A stretch of 64,000 nt of DNA, from contig NC_134851.1 in the NCBI RefSeq assembly GCF_965363235.1, forward strand, positions 24,539,847 through 24,603,846, given 5' to 3'. Below the pieces are notes generated by a model, which worked only from the letters and a program-made list of their open reading frames with translations, had not been told where the DNA came from and ran no database searches. Below, one piece after another: positions 47,676-56,817 of this stretch. A program made the position numbers and the translations under genes. The DNA comes from Mytilus galloprovincialis. Its lineage: Eukaryota; Mollusca; Bivalvia; Mytilida; Mytilidae. Each line of letters opens with the position of its first letter. The stretch's first letter is position 1.

Positions 47676-48737
47676 TAATATATACACCAAATATAGTTGA
47701 CTTATTGCATATAGTATCTGAGATACCAACCTGACCACCGACACTTGATATTGAAATTCATGAGAAAATAAAAAAAAAGATTTTAAAAGTTGCATTATGA
47801 ACTATCACTGACATAAAACGAAAATAAATTGGGATATATATGAAGGGGTAAGTCTACTTTGTATGTACATGTATGTGGTTCTTCGGACAGTTTCATATTA
47901 ATTACCAGTCTCAGTCAGACATTCTAATTTGTAGCATCTTTTACGCTTTTATCACCCTTAATAGGTGTGAAATATTTGCCACTTGACATTAAGGAAAAAC
48001 TATACAATAATTCATCGGTGTTTTTTTAATATTGAATATTAATTTAAATTAAATTTACAAAATAATGTTGTTGTGGATGGTGGTTCCTCATCTCTGTATT
48101 CTTTTTTTTCTACCATATTTTCACAATCTATATAATTTTTCCCATTATTGTATCTTTAACAAGTTAGTCAGCCATTATTTTCCATGTGTTGCCCATCTTA
48201 CAATATTCTTTATAACTAATATGAATGTCTCATCTGAACATTCGACTTCCGCTTTGTTTCTATATTTTTGTATTTTCGTCCTGATATTTTTATTTTCAAT
48301 TACAGCGGGAATCAGGCATCACATTGATACTTAAACATTGAATATTGACCCCGCCCCCTCCATTCAGAACCACAGCAATATACTGAATAAAGATAAGCCT
48401 ATGTCTCCAATTTGACATAATTTATATTATTTAGAATATGATTATATTACATAACAACCTTTCTTTAAATTTGATCTTTGCCAAAATTTTAACTGCTTAT
48501 CAATGAACACCAAAGACATATTGTTCACCAGTCTGTGACTCTCTATTGAATTTGTTGTACCTTTAAAATATTTTCGCCAAGTTGCTTCGTGCTTTTATTT
48601 GTTCTTTGGTCGAGTTGCTGACTCCAAACACTCAAAACTGCACTTCTCTTTGTAATTTGACAAATAGTGTGTTACTACCCATCAATTTACAAATTAAATC
48701 ATTACAGTGAAAGAGAAAAATGTAATTGATATAAAAA

Positions 48738-48800
48738 AAGAAGATGTGGTATGATTGCCAATGAGACAACTCTCCACAAGAGTGAACTCATCACTCTGCA
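48738..48800 (+). repeat. R1 fragment (5' part)
   Basis: GAAGATGTGGTATGATTGCC followed by AATGAGACAACTCTCCAC. Only the first ~60 bp of the family are present. Confidence 0.65.
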
Positions 48801-49212
48801 TTCTTAACAAATACTCACAATTAACTTTAAAACAAAGTGAAATAGTTTAGAACGTTAAAATTGTTACAAACAAAATAACATAATCAGCAAAAGGTCATAA
48901 TTAACTTTATCAAAATTCAATGTCAGAAAGTCTTCTGTCTTGGATCTAAAATTCCTGAGAAAATATTAAAAGTCGTGTGTTGACCCATCACTAACATAAA
49001 TCGAAAACAAACTGATGTATCGAGTAAAATCTACTTTGTATAAATATGGAGTCCTTCAAACACTCACAAAGTTACCAGTCTTAGACTGTCGAATTTGTAA
49101 TTTGTAGCACTTTTAATTTAAAGTTTTAATCGCTCTCAATGCGCATGAAATATTGGCAACTTGACATTTTCCATTTTCATTTTGAGGGAATTAGGCAGCC
49201 TATTGAAGCTGA

Positions 49213-49233
49213 CACCCCCCCCCCCCCCCCCCC
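49213..49233 (+). repeat. Poly-C run
   Basis: An uninterrupted run of about 21 C in AT-rich DNA. Its length is likely unstable in assemblies. Confidence 0.8.
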
Positions 49234-49924
49234 CACTTCCCCGGTCCCTTCCCCTATGCAATCAGGATCACCGTCATTTACCGCAACGACAAGCCTTTAT
49301 CATGAATTTAGCATAAATAAATATGATTATATTGAATGAAAAGCTTTTTTATTTCATCTTTGTGATAATTAAGATATTCAACATATTTTCTATTACCAAA
49401 CAAACAAACAAACAAATATTTTATTTGCCAATCGTAGCGCCCAATCGTAGCGCCAAAAATGAGCAGAATAATAACAACATAATTTTCAAACATAATGTAA
49501 AGTAAATTATAAATAGGTCCATTTGATTGATTTTGATTTAATTGATTAATATGAAATATCAAAGTAAATGAAGTAAGAATTTTGTAATAATAAAAATATA
49601 TAATATGACCCAATGTCTGTTACTAAGGTTCCTTAATTAGACAGCACATTTCATAGTATACTAAAAATTTTATTAAATATAAAAGAAATAACTATGTAAA
49701 TGCATATTTGATCATACATATCATTCTATATCTTCATATAGAGAAATCTGATTTGATATTGTATTCCTGTTTATATCTAAAACCTCTAATAATTGACAAA
49801 TTATTATCAGTGTTAGACTCTGCTAATGTGTAGCAATCTTAAAAGCTTTTCGTGCTAAAACAAAGCTATAATACAAAATATTGCTTGTTTTGTTTTTTTA
49901 CAACATATATATATACCAATTGAA

Positions 49925-50190
49925 GACTTATCGGTGGCCTCGTGATATCATATGATCTTTGATCGGGTTGCTGTCTCTTTGACACAATCCCCGTTTCCAT
50001 TCTCAATTCTATAATTTAACTTCGACAAAAACTCTGTACTATGCTTTTTTCTGTATATATACATAGTGTGAGCCAAGGCTCATTGTTGAAGGCCGTACAT
50101 TGACCTATAATGGTTTACTTTTTTAAAATTGTTATTTGGATGGAGAGTTGTCTCATTGGCACTCACACCACATCTTCCTAAATCTACATA
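49925..50190 (-). repeat. R2 fragment next to R1 fragment
   Basis: 49925-50013 carries the R2 5' end in reverse (GTTGCTGTCTCTTTGACAC, CATTCTCAATTCTAT). 50060-50190 carries R1 in reverse (GTTGAAGGCCGTAC, GAGTTGTCTCATTGGCACTC, ACCACATCTTCC). Both are in minus orientation. Confidence 0.6.
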
Positions 50191-50410
50191 TATATTACGG
50201 CAAAAAGTGTTATTTACTTCCCCTCAATTTACAAATGTCAATTGATGTAGAATCTTACAAAATTTCATAATTATCCAATAAATAAAGCAAATTAGTTCTA
50301 AGAGTTAAAAGGGTCCTGCACTCAAATAATTCAAAAACATGCAATCGTATTTTACAAGCAATATAGCAAATAGCAAACAGTCATAACATCATCGGAATCT
50401 AATATCAGAC

Positions 50411-50528
50411 CAGTGGCGGATTCAGAGGGATGTTTTTTTATTGGACGATCAATGCATTTGAATGGGGACATATAGTTGGATCCCCCTTTTTATTCTTGGT
50501 TGGGACCCCCCCCCTTTTTTAAATTGCT
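50411..50528. mobile_element. Truncated hAT-like MITE
   Basis: CAGTGGCGGATTCAG, GATCAATGCATTTGAATGGG and GGGACCCCCCCCC match the 22825-22981 element. The right terminus is missing after TTTTTTAAATTGCTG. Confidence 0.55.
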
Positions 50529-50994
50529 GTCTTCATGAGATATCAAGAAAAGATTTTTAAAAGTCGTGTTTTGTTCCGCTACTAACATAAAACGAAAATA
50601 ATCCAAAAATTATGAAGAGATAAATATTTACCTTGTATATATGGATTTTCAAACAGTTTCAAATTCTAATCCAATATTTTGCTTCTTTTAAAATATGTCT
50701 GACGACAAAATAATATGTGTAACACAAAACTTCAAACCAATGAAAACCCACAATACAAGACACACCCTCGGTACTAAAACTACTCACAAAGTGCATTTGT
50801 CCACATACTTGTTGATCAATTTATACTTTTAATCGATTTGAGAAAAACTAGCCTTTAGACAATTTATAATGAAGAACGTACATTCGTTTTAAAACTAACT
50901 AAGATGTACGTAAAATACTTTAATAGGTATTTTTTTAAACAAACATCTTTATATACGTATATATAAACATTTTAAAACATTCGAACCTACCGCC

Positions 50995-51120
50995 GAAATT
51001 GTCTATAAAAGAGGGGCGAAAGATACCAGACTCGTAGATCGAAAATAAACTGACAACGCCATGGCTGCCGCTAAAAAGAAAAAGACAAACAGATAAATAA
51101 AAGTACACAAGATACAAAAT
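50995..51120 (-). repeat. R3: solo Penelope-like tail
   Basis: Plus-strand GAAAGATACCAGACTCG, ACTGACAACGCCATGGC and AAAAGTACACAAGATAC are the reverse complement of the 43012-43178 tail. Confidence 0.65.
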
Positions 51121-51265
51121 AGAAAACGTCCTATATATGCATGAACTATTAGACGCTAGACGGGAAGACAGAAATAATTAATTCGACCAATCCAGATATA
51201 CGTTCAATGCAAATTGGATTTTTTTTACTACAACCTTTTATTTTTTAATCAAACCGAGTAATTCA

Positions 51266-53190
51266 TAACACCAGGTTTGAGCACGACTGGTCGTGGCTGT
51301 GTATTTATACATCCCAAACCCATTAATCCATAGCATCAGGGTAACCACCTTATTCCGACTAGTCGTGATGACTGCGTATTTATGCATCCCAAACAGAGTT
51401 ATCCATAGCATCAGGGTAACCACCTTATTCCGACTGGTCGTGATGACTGCGTATTTATGCATCCCAAACAGAGTTATCCATAGCATCAGGGTAACCACCT
51501 TATTCCGACTAGTCGTGATGACTGCGTATTTATGCATCCCAAACAGAGTTATCCATAGCACCAGGGTAACCACCTTATTCCGACTAGTCGTGATGACTGC
51601 GTATTTATGCATCCCAAACAGAGTTATCCATAGCATCAGGGTAACCACCTTATTCCGACTGGTCGTGATGACTGCGTATTTATGCATCCCAAACAGAGTT
51701 ATCCATAGCACCAGGGTAACCACCTTATTCCGACTAGTCGTGATGACTGCGTATTTATGCATCCCAAACAGAGTTATCCATAGCATCAGGGTAACCACCT
51801 TATTCCGACTAGTCGTGATGACTGCGTATTTATGCATCCCAAACAGAGTTATCCATAGCACCAGGGTAACCACCTTATTCCGACTAGTCGTGATGACTGC
51901 GTATTTATGCATCCCAAACAGAGTTATCCATAGCACCAGGGTAACCACCTTATTCCGACTGGTCGTGATGACTGCGTATTTATGCATCCCAAACCCATTA
52001 ATCCATAGCATCAGGGTAACCACCTTATTTCGACTGGTCGTGATGACTGTGTATTTATGCATCCCAAACAGAGTTATCCATAGCACCAGGGTAACCACCT
52101 TATTCCGACTAGTCGTGATGACTGCGTATTTATGCATCCCAAACAGAGTTATCCATAGCATCAGGGTAACCACCTTATTCCGACTAGTCGTGATGACTGC
52201 GTATTTATGCATCCCAAACAGAGTTATCCATAGCACCAGGGTAACCACCTTATTCCGACTAGTCGTGATGACTGCGTATTTATGCATCCCAAACAGAGTT
52301 ATCCATAGCACCAGGGTAACCACCTTATTCCGACTGGTCGTGATGACTGCGTATTTATGCATCCCAAACCCATTAATCCATAGCATCAGGGTAACCACCT
52401 TATTCCGACTGGTCGTGATGACTGCGTATTTATGCATCCCAAACAGAGTTATCCATAGCACCAGGGTAACCACCTTATTCCGACTGGTCGTGATGACTGC
52501 GTATTTATGCATCCCAAACAGAGTTATCCATAGCACCAGGGTAACCACCTTATTCCGACTAGTCGTGATGACTGCGTATTTATGCATCCCAAACAGAGTT
52601 ATCCATAGCACCAGGGTAACCACCTTATTCCGACTGGTCGTGATGACTGCGTATTTATGCATCCCAAACAGAGTTATCCATAGCATCAGGGTAACCACCT
52701 TATTCCGACTGGTCGTGATGACTGCGTATTTATGCATCCCAAACAGAGTTATCCATAGCACCAGGGTAACCACCTTATTCCGACTAGTCGTGATGACTGC
52801 GTATTTATGCATCCCAAACAGAGTTATCCATAGCACCAGGGTAACCACCTTATTCCGACTAGTCGTGATGACTGCGTATTTATGCATCCCAAACAGAGTT
52901 ATCCATAGCATCAGGGTAACCACCTTATTCCGACTGGTCGTGATGACTGCGTATTTATGCATCCCAAACAGAGTTATCCATAGCACCAGGTTTAACCACC
53001 CTATTCCGACTAGTCATGGGTTGCGTATTTATATACATCCCAAACCTAGTAATCAATAGCACCATATGTTTAACCACCCTATTCCAACTGGTCGTGGCTA
53101 CGTATCTATACATCCCAAGCCTAGTAATCCATAGCCCCAGGTTTGGCCACCCTATTCCTACTGGTCGTGGCTACGTATCCATACATTTCG
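51266..53190 (+). repeat. 75-bp minisatellite, about 25 copies
   Basis: GTAACCACCTTATTCCGACT recurs at exactly 75-bp spacing from 51341 to about 52916. The last three copies, after 52990, are diverged and carry small indels. Copies differ at a few fixed positions: CATCAGG/CACCAGG, CTAGTCG/CTGGTCG, and AGAGTTATCC/CCATTAATCC. The CCATTAATCC variant occurs at about 51320, 51993 and 52368, nine and five units apart. Since 75 is a multiple of three and the unit lacks stops in one frame per strand, the array gives a 588-codon frame on plus and a 582-codon frame on minus. I read neither as a real gene: no signal, domain or splice context is seen. Confidence 0.95.
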
Positions 53191-53194
53191 AATA

Positions 53195-54255
53195 GTTCAA
53201 CGTTTTATAAACATTAAATTTACAGGAGATAAGTATCAATGATATTATATAGTCACAAACAAGTGCTGATTACTAGTCTGATGGTACTTACGGGAATTTA
53301 TCTTGCACCTTTCTATCGTTCGAGTTGGACATTATGAGGTGCAAAATATGCCTTTATAATGGTAAAAAGTCGAAACACCATTTAATCCGGCTAAGTGGAA
53401 CAGTTTTCATGTTTTATTTGCATCCATTATATTTCTACGATTAACAGATTATCTCAATAGCAAAAAGAGAGAGAGAAAAAAGAGAGCGTATTTGTTAACT
53501 ATATATATATCCACTTGTTTTTAGATGTACCACAACACGAAAATGCCATTTTACGGCTCATTTACATTAATATCAATACCAGAAATGGGTCATACATCAA
53601 AACAATGATGGTTAAAGAAGAAAAATAATATGTCATCCACGATGGGATTCAAAGCCACGACCTTCGAACTAGAAGTCCGGCGCGCTATCCCCTGCTCTAC
53701 ACGGACATGAAAGAAAGTTGCCTATTTAAATACTAATACATGACTCGTAAATAAACAATGTAGCCCCTTTAAGCAAATTACTTATAAATGATAAAATATT
53801 GTTTTGGTGCATGAATGCTAACCCGAATTATTTAGTCATTGTATTCCGCTGACCTACGATGGCTGCAAAACTCGCGTGGATGAAAATCCGAGTTTTATAG
53901 GTCATCTCAATTTACAAAGAGATAAATTAAGATATAGTCCTCTAGCTTTCACTTTAAAATTGTTAATTTTTGTTGTTGAAATATATAGTTATTGTTAATC
54001 ATAGAAGAGGTACGGTAAAACATAACAGTATAGCTATGTTTCATAACAATTATAAAGGCGAGCGTAGCCGAAGGATTGTACTTGATGGACCACCTCCTTT
54101 TTTTTTGGTTATCAGTTTATCCTGGGACTTTTTTACTTTAGTATAGAAAGTCCTTGGTTTATCAAAGTATTTGTATACTAAGTCTAACTATACAAATCCT
54201 TGGTTTATCTAAATTCTTCATAAGAAACAAATCTGGTGAAGTTTTTTTTATATCG
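53195..54255. other. Non-coding stretch with a tRNA-like fragment
   Basis: No protein gene is recognised. It contains the tRNA-like segment at 53640-53710, and near 54055-54080 a GGCGAGCGTAGCCGAAGG word related to that in the C1q intron. Confidence 0.4.
53640..53710 (-). pseudogene. tRNA-Arg(UCU)-like remnant
   Basis: Read on the minus strand: GTGTAGAGCAGGGGATAGCG (D-arm region), then an anticodon arm CCGGA-CTTCTAG-TTCGA with loop anticodon TCT, then GTGGCTTTGAATCCCAT in place of the T-arm GTGGGTTCGAATCCCAC. The mismatches in the T-stem, the altered TTC and the damaged 5' half argue against a working tRNA. It may be the head of a SINE. Confidence 0.5.
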
Positions 54256-54260
54256 GCACT

Positions 54261-54446
54261 CAGGGGCGGATCCAGCCATTTTAAAAAAGGGGGGTCCTAA
54301 CCCAGGACAAAAAGGGGGGTTCCAACTTCATGTCCCCATTCAAATGCATTGATCGTCCAAAAAAAGGGATGAAAATCCGAGTTTTATAGTCCTTAAAATC
54401 CAACTACCGAACACCCCCGCCCCCTCCCCCTTGGTTCCGCGCCTGT
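54261..54446. mobile_element. hAT-like MITE (CAGGGGCGGATCCAG ...)
   Basis: CAGGGGCGGATCCAGCC on the left and TTGGTTCCGCGCCTG on the right are imperfect inverses. The interior has GGGGGGTTCC and CATTCAAATGCATTGATCG, the reverse orientation of 22825-22981. A foreign piece, GATGAAAATCCGAGTTTTAT, is also present at 53879-53898. Confidence 0.5.
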
Positions 54447-54907
54447 CACTACAAACAACGCGTTCGGACAATGTGCACAGATAAACAAATTAGAATTAGA
54501 CTTCCAAATGAGAAAAAGAAAGAAAACAGCGATGACAGAACAGATATATCACCTCCAAACAAATTAACATTAGGGCCTGGATGGGGTTTAAATAATAGAG
54601 AATAAATTGTTAAATCTACAGAAAGTGGACCAAAAAAGCACATTCATCACAACTCGGCCGATTACGTAAGGAGTGCAGCGGATTCACCCGAGGATTACCA
54701 ATTGCAAAAAACTGCTGAAATAAAAACAATACAGAACGATGGGCAAAAATATATGTAGCAAAAGAGCAAAATAAAAAAAGTCGAAAGTTATAGGACTAAA
54801 TTAAAAATGAAATATATTTTTTAATACACATCAAAACCTATTGTCAAAAATACACTTTATCCAGCTAGGATACATAAAATTGTATTATTTCATCCAATTT
54901 TCAAAGT

Positions 54908-55926
54908 TCAGAGTTCATCATGCCTAGGAACAAATTCATCATAAGCTATAAGTCCATCTTTATTTTTATCGTGTTCATCGAACAAACCGTCCACAATGTC
55001 CTTGAAGTAATCAGAATCTGGTTTGTAACCAATCTTATTTGCAACGAGGTATATTATTACCTATAATAGAATGAAGTGGAAGTTGAAAAAGACGAACACT
55101 ATATAGATATCTATATTGCATATGATTTCATACGAAACAAATCTTTTGTTGTTGGTCATTTTCTTATTTAACATACATATTTACAATAAATACTGTAAAC
55201 AATTTGGTTTGCAACGAGGTATATTAATTATTACATTTTTAATAGAATGAAATACAGTGGAAGTTAAAAAAAAACGTGAACACTATAAATATCTGTTTTT
55301 GCATATGAAAAAAACACTTTGTTGTTGGTCATCTCTTCAAATAGCATACACATTTCGGGGCCTTTTATAGCTGACTATGCGGTTTTGGCTTTGCTCATTG
55401 TTGAAGGCCATCCGATCGGAGTTTAGAATGACGTCCATTATCACTGAACTAGTAAACATTTTTGTTCAGTCAGGGGTAAGCCAAAGAACGCCTCCGGGTG
55501 CGGGATTTTCTCGTTGCATTGAAGACCAATTGGTGCTCTTTGTTCCGGTTGTCTCTTTGACACATTCCCCATTTTATTCTAAATATTATGTATCATATGT
55601 TTAAATTTAAATGTAGGAAACATACTGATTTATCCTAACTGCTGTTAGATGTGGGGAAACACAATCTTATCAATATTAATAAGAGCGAACAAAAAGTGAA
55701 AGGAACCGGAAGTTTAACTTTTAGAAATACACGTGGGTTATTATCTTACCTCTTGACGTGTCAATTTCTTGTTCCTATCCGTGTCTATATCCTTATGAAT
55801 ATTTGACAGTTTGATAGCCTCCTCTTTTAAAGGATTCTCGTCACACGTGATGAAACAGAACAAATGCACGAGAATAACACAAATAGTCACGAGACTTATA
55901 GAAGTGGTTTGTTTGAGCATTTTCAT
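54908..55926 (-). CDS. ER-lumen EF-hand protein with C-terminal HDEL, two exons (paralogue A)
   Basis: Exon 1 is 55926-55750 and exon 2 is 55060-54908 (stop TGA 54910-54908). The GT donor is at 55749-55748 and the acceptor TATTATAG ends at 55061, with a phase-0 join. The product is 109 residues. Residues 1-28 are a signal peptide ending near FITC. EF-hand loop 1 is DTDRNKKLTRQE (48-59); the intron falls exactly after its twelfth residue. Loop 2 is DKNKDGLIAYDE (90-101), with Asp, Asn, Asp, Gly and Glu at the coordinating positions. The last four residues are HDEL, the classical ER-retrieval signal. Signal peptide plus HDEL predicts a soluble calcium-binding protein of the ER lumen. The paired EF-hands followed by HDEL resemble the C-terminus of ER FKBP-type isomerases (FKBP7/14), but no isomerase domain is present. 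Function beyond calcium binding is unknown. Confidence 0.85.
55195..55345 (-). repeat. Partial duplicate of the exon 2 start inside the intron of paralogue A
   Basis: GGTTTGCAACGAGGTATATT at 55205-55224 and the following AATAGAATGAA, CAGTGGAAGTT, GAACACTATA and TTTGTTGTTGGTCAT repeat the order seen at 55040-55160. The duplicate therefore copies the splice acceptor area and the first codons of exon 2. In the duplicate the acceptor AG is lost (TTAAAAATGTAAT). Confidence 0.75.
55350..55585 (-). repeat. R1 and R2 pieces in the intron of paralogue A
   Basis: 55350-55420 is R1 in reverse (GGGGCCTTTTATAGCTGAC, CATTGTTGAAGGCCATCCG). 55480-55585 is R2 in reverse (CGCCTCCGGGTGCGGGATTT, GTTGTCTCTTTGACAC). 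Confidence 0.65.
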
Positions 55927-56463
55927 TGAGTATTTTGGTTCTATGTTATCTGTGTGTTCAATATTTCACATCAAACTTTGAGACTATATTTCCTTATCAA
56001 AAGATATGATAGAACCGAACAAGATAAAGTCATAATCAAATTGCATAGTGTGGCGACAGTAAGGACAGGGACCAAATTATTTTATAAATTAGAAAACAAA
56101 ATTCAAACGAAAAAAATTTAAACTGAGCAAACATCATTTGAAATTGTCACGGTGACTTTTTTAACCGCACATGTCAGAATGGGATAATTGCCAGTTTCTA
56201 TGCCAAGAAATAGATCTGTATCTCATCGAAAATTAACGTTGAGTAAATAATCTTTTTCCACTTAAAAAGAATAAAGGGAGAACAAATTAAACCTTTAGAA
56301 CCTAATCAATCCGATGCCTTCCCCTATTCCCCTGCTACTTCGTATTATGCTGATCGAGTCCAACCATTAGTCAAGTTGGTACTCTGAGCGTTTGTGTTCT
56401 TCAACAAGAAGAGAAATTCAATTTGGTACTCTGTCGATATAGTATAAATCGAGTGAATAAAAG

Positions 56464-56495
<32 letters not shown>

Positions 56496-56817
56496 TTATG
56501 TATAATTTAATACGTGAACACTCAAAACAATAAGGGGATCCTTAATTTCTTTATTCTTTAACCGGCATTTTAGACCATGTTTCTTTATTCTTAACATTTT
56601 TGGCCTTTTATTCTGAACTTTTTGCTAAATTATTCTCTATTCTGTAGACTCCATCGTGACCCTCTAATATAGCTATAGTATTTTATCTTTATCTTCTAGT
56701 ACATTTATAAGTGTGTTATAGTTCACGAAGTACATGTACATGTGTGATAAGATGAAAATACACGTGTAGTTAAGTATTAAAGATATTGATATTTTTAGGT
56801 AAAGACATAACACTAAA
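55927..56817. promoter_or_regulatory. Shared upstream region of the divergent EF-hand pair
   Basis: This is 891 bp between the two start codons. It should hold both promoters, in whole or in part. I see no clear TATA box or ER-stress element on either side. An ACACGTGT palindrome lies about 55 bp before the plus-strand ATG. An (AT)n microsatellite is at about 56466-56488. The boundaries of the UTRs are unknown. Confidence 0.4.

Larger units (their letters stand above)
45430..47760 (-). repeat. R4 copy split by a hAT-like element
   Basis: The minus strand carries the TGACCTCATTTTCATGG-type modules at 45430-45796. The module resumes at 47676 with ACACCAAATATAG and ATAGTATCTGAGATACCA. In other R4 copies these two parts are contiguous, so the material between (45797-47675) is an insertion. 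Confidence 0.65.
47758..50720 (+). repeat. Three diverged copies of a local duplication
   Basis: A block with AAAAGT(T/C)G, TCACTAACATAAA-like sequence, CGAAAATAA and CTACTTTGTAT recurs at about 47780-47880, 48970-49050 and 50545-50640. In the first two it is followed by GTTACCAGTC or ATTACCAGTC, TTTGTAGCA and GAAATATT(T/G)GCCA. Unit length is roughly 1.2-1.6 kb. No coding was found in any copy. Other repeats have been inserted between copies. Confidence 0.55.

Noticed and set aside
51238..53059. Two very long open frames (588 and 582 codons) on opposite strands
   Set aside because: Both come from one 75-bp tandem repeat whose length is a multiple of three. No signal peptide, domain or splice context, and the two cannot both be under coding constraint.
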